Part shown: in pieces, positions 61,872 to 64,000 of the stretch | Layout of the letters: each line of letters begins with the position of its first letter | Numbering within the stretch: the stretch's first letter is position 1 | NCBI GenBank assembly: GCA_027625915.1 | Contig: JANTQA010000047.1 | Location: 13,392,001 to 13,456,000 of the forward strand | Source of the DNA: Anaeramoeba flamelloides | Taxonomy: Eukaryota > Metamonada > Anaeramoebidae | Reading direction: 5' to 3' | Length of the DNA: 64,000 nucleotides | Position numbers and translations under genes: made by a program | Notes under the pieces: generated by a model | What the model saw: only the letters and a program-made list of their open reading frames with translations | What the model was told of the DNA's origin: nothing | Databases searched by the model: none

Positions 61872-64000
61872 TTTTTTTTCAAAAAGAAAGAAAAAAAAAA
61901 ACTTTTATTTAAAAAAAAATGATATTTTCAATTTTTCAATACTTTTATAGAGTTTGTAAATAGTTGTAACAAAAAAACTCACACTTTTCATTTTATTGTA
62001 ACAAACCAACAAACTTTACAGAAAAAAACACTGTTTTGAAATTGAAAATTGAACTTTCTTTTGAAGAACTGTTTTTTCAAAAAGTGAAATGGTGAAATAG
62101 TTGATTAAAACGCTCTTTAAAGAGTTCCATAAATTCATTTTAAATTTATACATTAAGAATTTCTTCTTTCAAAAAAATAAGAAATTTTCTTAATTCAAAT
62201 AATTTTCCCAATTTTTTCTTTCCTTGATCATAACCAAAATTTGATTTTTAAATTGTATAATTTCAATTAGAAATCTATAAACCCAAAATAATCTTTTAAG
62301 CTCTTCTATATTTTTTTTACAGTTAGTTTTACCATTTTAAAATGTTTTAAAATTTGAATTATACTTGAAAATTCCTTAAAGTCATTTTTTATAAAATTTT
62401 CCTTCAAAAATCTATTTAAAATTCGTTTTCTTTTTTGGGAAATATTTTAATGGTAATATTTTGAAATAAATTCTCATGATATCTATTAAATCAGTTTTAA
62501 TAAAAATTTTTGTTTAATATTTTCAATTTAAGAATAGGTCAACATACAAAGAGATATATATCATTGAGGAGTAAAAAAAAAAAATATGACTTTTTTCGAA
62601 ATAACTGATTAGTGTTTTTTTTTATTGGGTAGTAACAATAGTCTAAAAATATTTTTTTTAAATGTGTTATTAGAAGTAGAATTGAATCCAAAATAGTGAA
62701 TTAAATATCAATTTAAAACATTTTCAAATTTCAAAATTTTAGATTGAATTAAAACTTTCTTCTAACTGTTTTTTTTTTTTAGATTTTTTGTTACTCTCAT
62801 TTTTCAATATTATTTTTGAAATTGGATTTAGGAGTTTAATAATAAGTATTATTTCAGTTTAGAAGCATTTTCAATTTCAATAATCTTTGTTAAAAGGATA
62901 ATATCAGTGAAATATTATTTGAAAAATGTTAACTTTCATAAATTTTAGAATTAATCAAGGATAATAAAATAATTTTTTGGGTTGACTTTCGTTTTTTATC
63001 CAATTAAAAATGTTTATTCGAAAAAGATAGATATTATTTTCAGAAATTTTTCATTTTATATTCCTGAAATTGTTATAAATTCTTTTCCAGTCAAAAGTGT
63101 TCAGTTTTATTGGATAAATAGAACAGATTCTATGAGTTTTATTCATTATTCTTCTCAAACTAAAATTTCAATTTTTGGATCAAAATCATTTTTTTCTCAT
63201 TTTTTATTATTTTTTTGTATTATGCTTTTAGTTTTTCTTTTTTTTTATTTTATTTTATTTATTTGTTAAATTTCAAAAAAAAAAAATATTTGAAACTCGA
63301 AATTAACATTAAGAAAAGTTAAGTTTTGTATGTTCTTTTAAAATTCATACATTTATTAGTTAAAAATCTTATTGGTAACTATTTTAATTTCTTAAAGAAA
63401 TTGAGAATGTTACACGAGATGTTCCAATGAAAGGTGTCCAATAAATTTTTTTCAATTTTTTTTTTTTTGAAAATTATAGTTTGTTCAGGTTTTTATTTTT
63501 TGATTATCGACTCTAAAACAAAGTTTATTATTTCCTGTATTTCTAAACAATCTGAGTTCGGTTGATTCTTAAAAATAAAGTGACTTTTTCATTTTTGGCG
63601 GGGTTCCTTAGAGTGGAAACTGGTTTACTATTTAATTGATAGTGATCCAAAGAATTCATATTTAAAATCTTATTATTTGTATTTCAAAATAAATTCGATG
63701 ATTTTTTTTTTCTCATCAATATGAAAAATCTAATAAATTCTCAACAACATACCAAAGTTCACTTCAATTTTAAAAGTAAAAACCCGGATATTTGAAGTAA
63801 ATTATAAATTATCAAAGAAATTTGTTTCAAATTTTTGATAATTTTTCAATATCTGACATTAATGTATTATTTTGTGATGATACTATTTGCTTAATTTGTC
63901 AGTATTTTTTGCAAAATTTTTTATATATTTTATCTTTTTTTAGGAATTTCTTTTTTAATTTTGTGAACTTTATGAAATCATTATCATATTAACTTCTGAT
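61872..64000. other. non-coding end of window, one possible + strand exon
   Basis: Upstream of the RING gene. Mostly AT-rich without recognised features, apart from a possible membrane-protein exon at about 63042-63269 and a diffuse repeat (about 63730-63850) resembling about 20380-20470 and 52650-52750. Confidence 0.5.
63042..63269 (+). CDS. possible last exon of a C-terminally anchored membrane protein
   Basis: After a good acceptor (ATATTATTTTCAG) an open frame reads NFSFYIPEIVINSFPVKSVQ, then FYWINRTDSMSFIHYSSQT, and ends in a hydrophobic stretch (FFSHFLLFFCIMLLVFLFFY) before TAA. Composition and the single C-terminal membrane segment look protein-like, and N-R-T could be a glycosylation site. 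No upstream exon was found in the available sequence and no family recognised. It would be the only + strand host gene here. Confidence 0.3.
   Translation, partial: RNFSFYIPEIVINSFPVKSVQFYWINRTDSMSFIHYSSQTKISIFGSKSFFSHFLLFFCIMLLVFLFFYFILFIC

Noticed and set aside
1-64000. tRNA, rRNA and CRISPR features
   Set aside because: No T-loop-like GGTTCGAxxCC with a fitting stem, no rRNA-like stretch and no regularly spaced direct repeats outside coding low complexity.

Overview
This is a very AT-rich nuclear window from a unicellular eukaryote. It has long homopolymers, poly-Asn, poly-Gln and Lys-Glu tracts in proteins, spliceosomal introns, and large gene-poor stretches full of degenerate inverted-repeat elements. 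The gene content (Furry-type polarity scaffold, heterotrimeric G-protein alpha subunit, PH/RhoGAP-like protein, BTB protein, RING protein, two-RRM protein) suggests a free-living amoeboid or flagellate protist. An anaeramoebid or amoebozoan is my best guess, but the window does not prove it. The standard genetic code fits, and all six genes I could close end in TAA.

Six genes are supported, all on the minus strand. From high to low coordinate: RING protein (61326-61871), BTB protein (54108-56264), G-alpha (43066-49820, six exons, 353 aa), Furry (23532-34706, four exons, 3566 aa), PH/RhoGAP-like protein (10354-19421, five exons, 824 aa) and a CID-type two-RRM protein (1545-6770, two exons, about 389 aa). 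I built the multi-exon models by hand from splice-site phase and homology. In each one the total length is a multiple of three and the family motifs read continuously across the joins.

Introns fall into two classes: short ones of about 120-275 nt and long ones of about 2.3-4.1 kb. Every long intron holds at least one transposable-element relic (TIR elements, foldback elements or a LINE tail). Many 3' splice sites are an A-run followed by AG rather than a pyrimidine tract, which is the most unusual molecular feature here.

The intergenic space (about 6.8-10.3, 19.4-23.5, 34.7-43.0, 49.8-54.1, 56.3-61.3 and 61.9-64.0 kb) holds at least six families of TIR or foldback elements. Most look like non-autonomous TA-inserting DNA transposons, with nested insertions, plus AT microsatellites. 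No rRNA, convincing tRNA, CRISPR array or operon was seen. Functionally the genes lean toward cortical signalling and polarity (G-alpha, RhoGAP-like, Furry), but their adjacency here is not evidence of a shared pathway.
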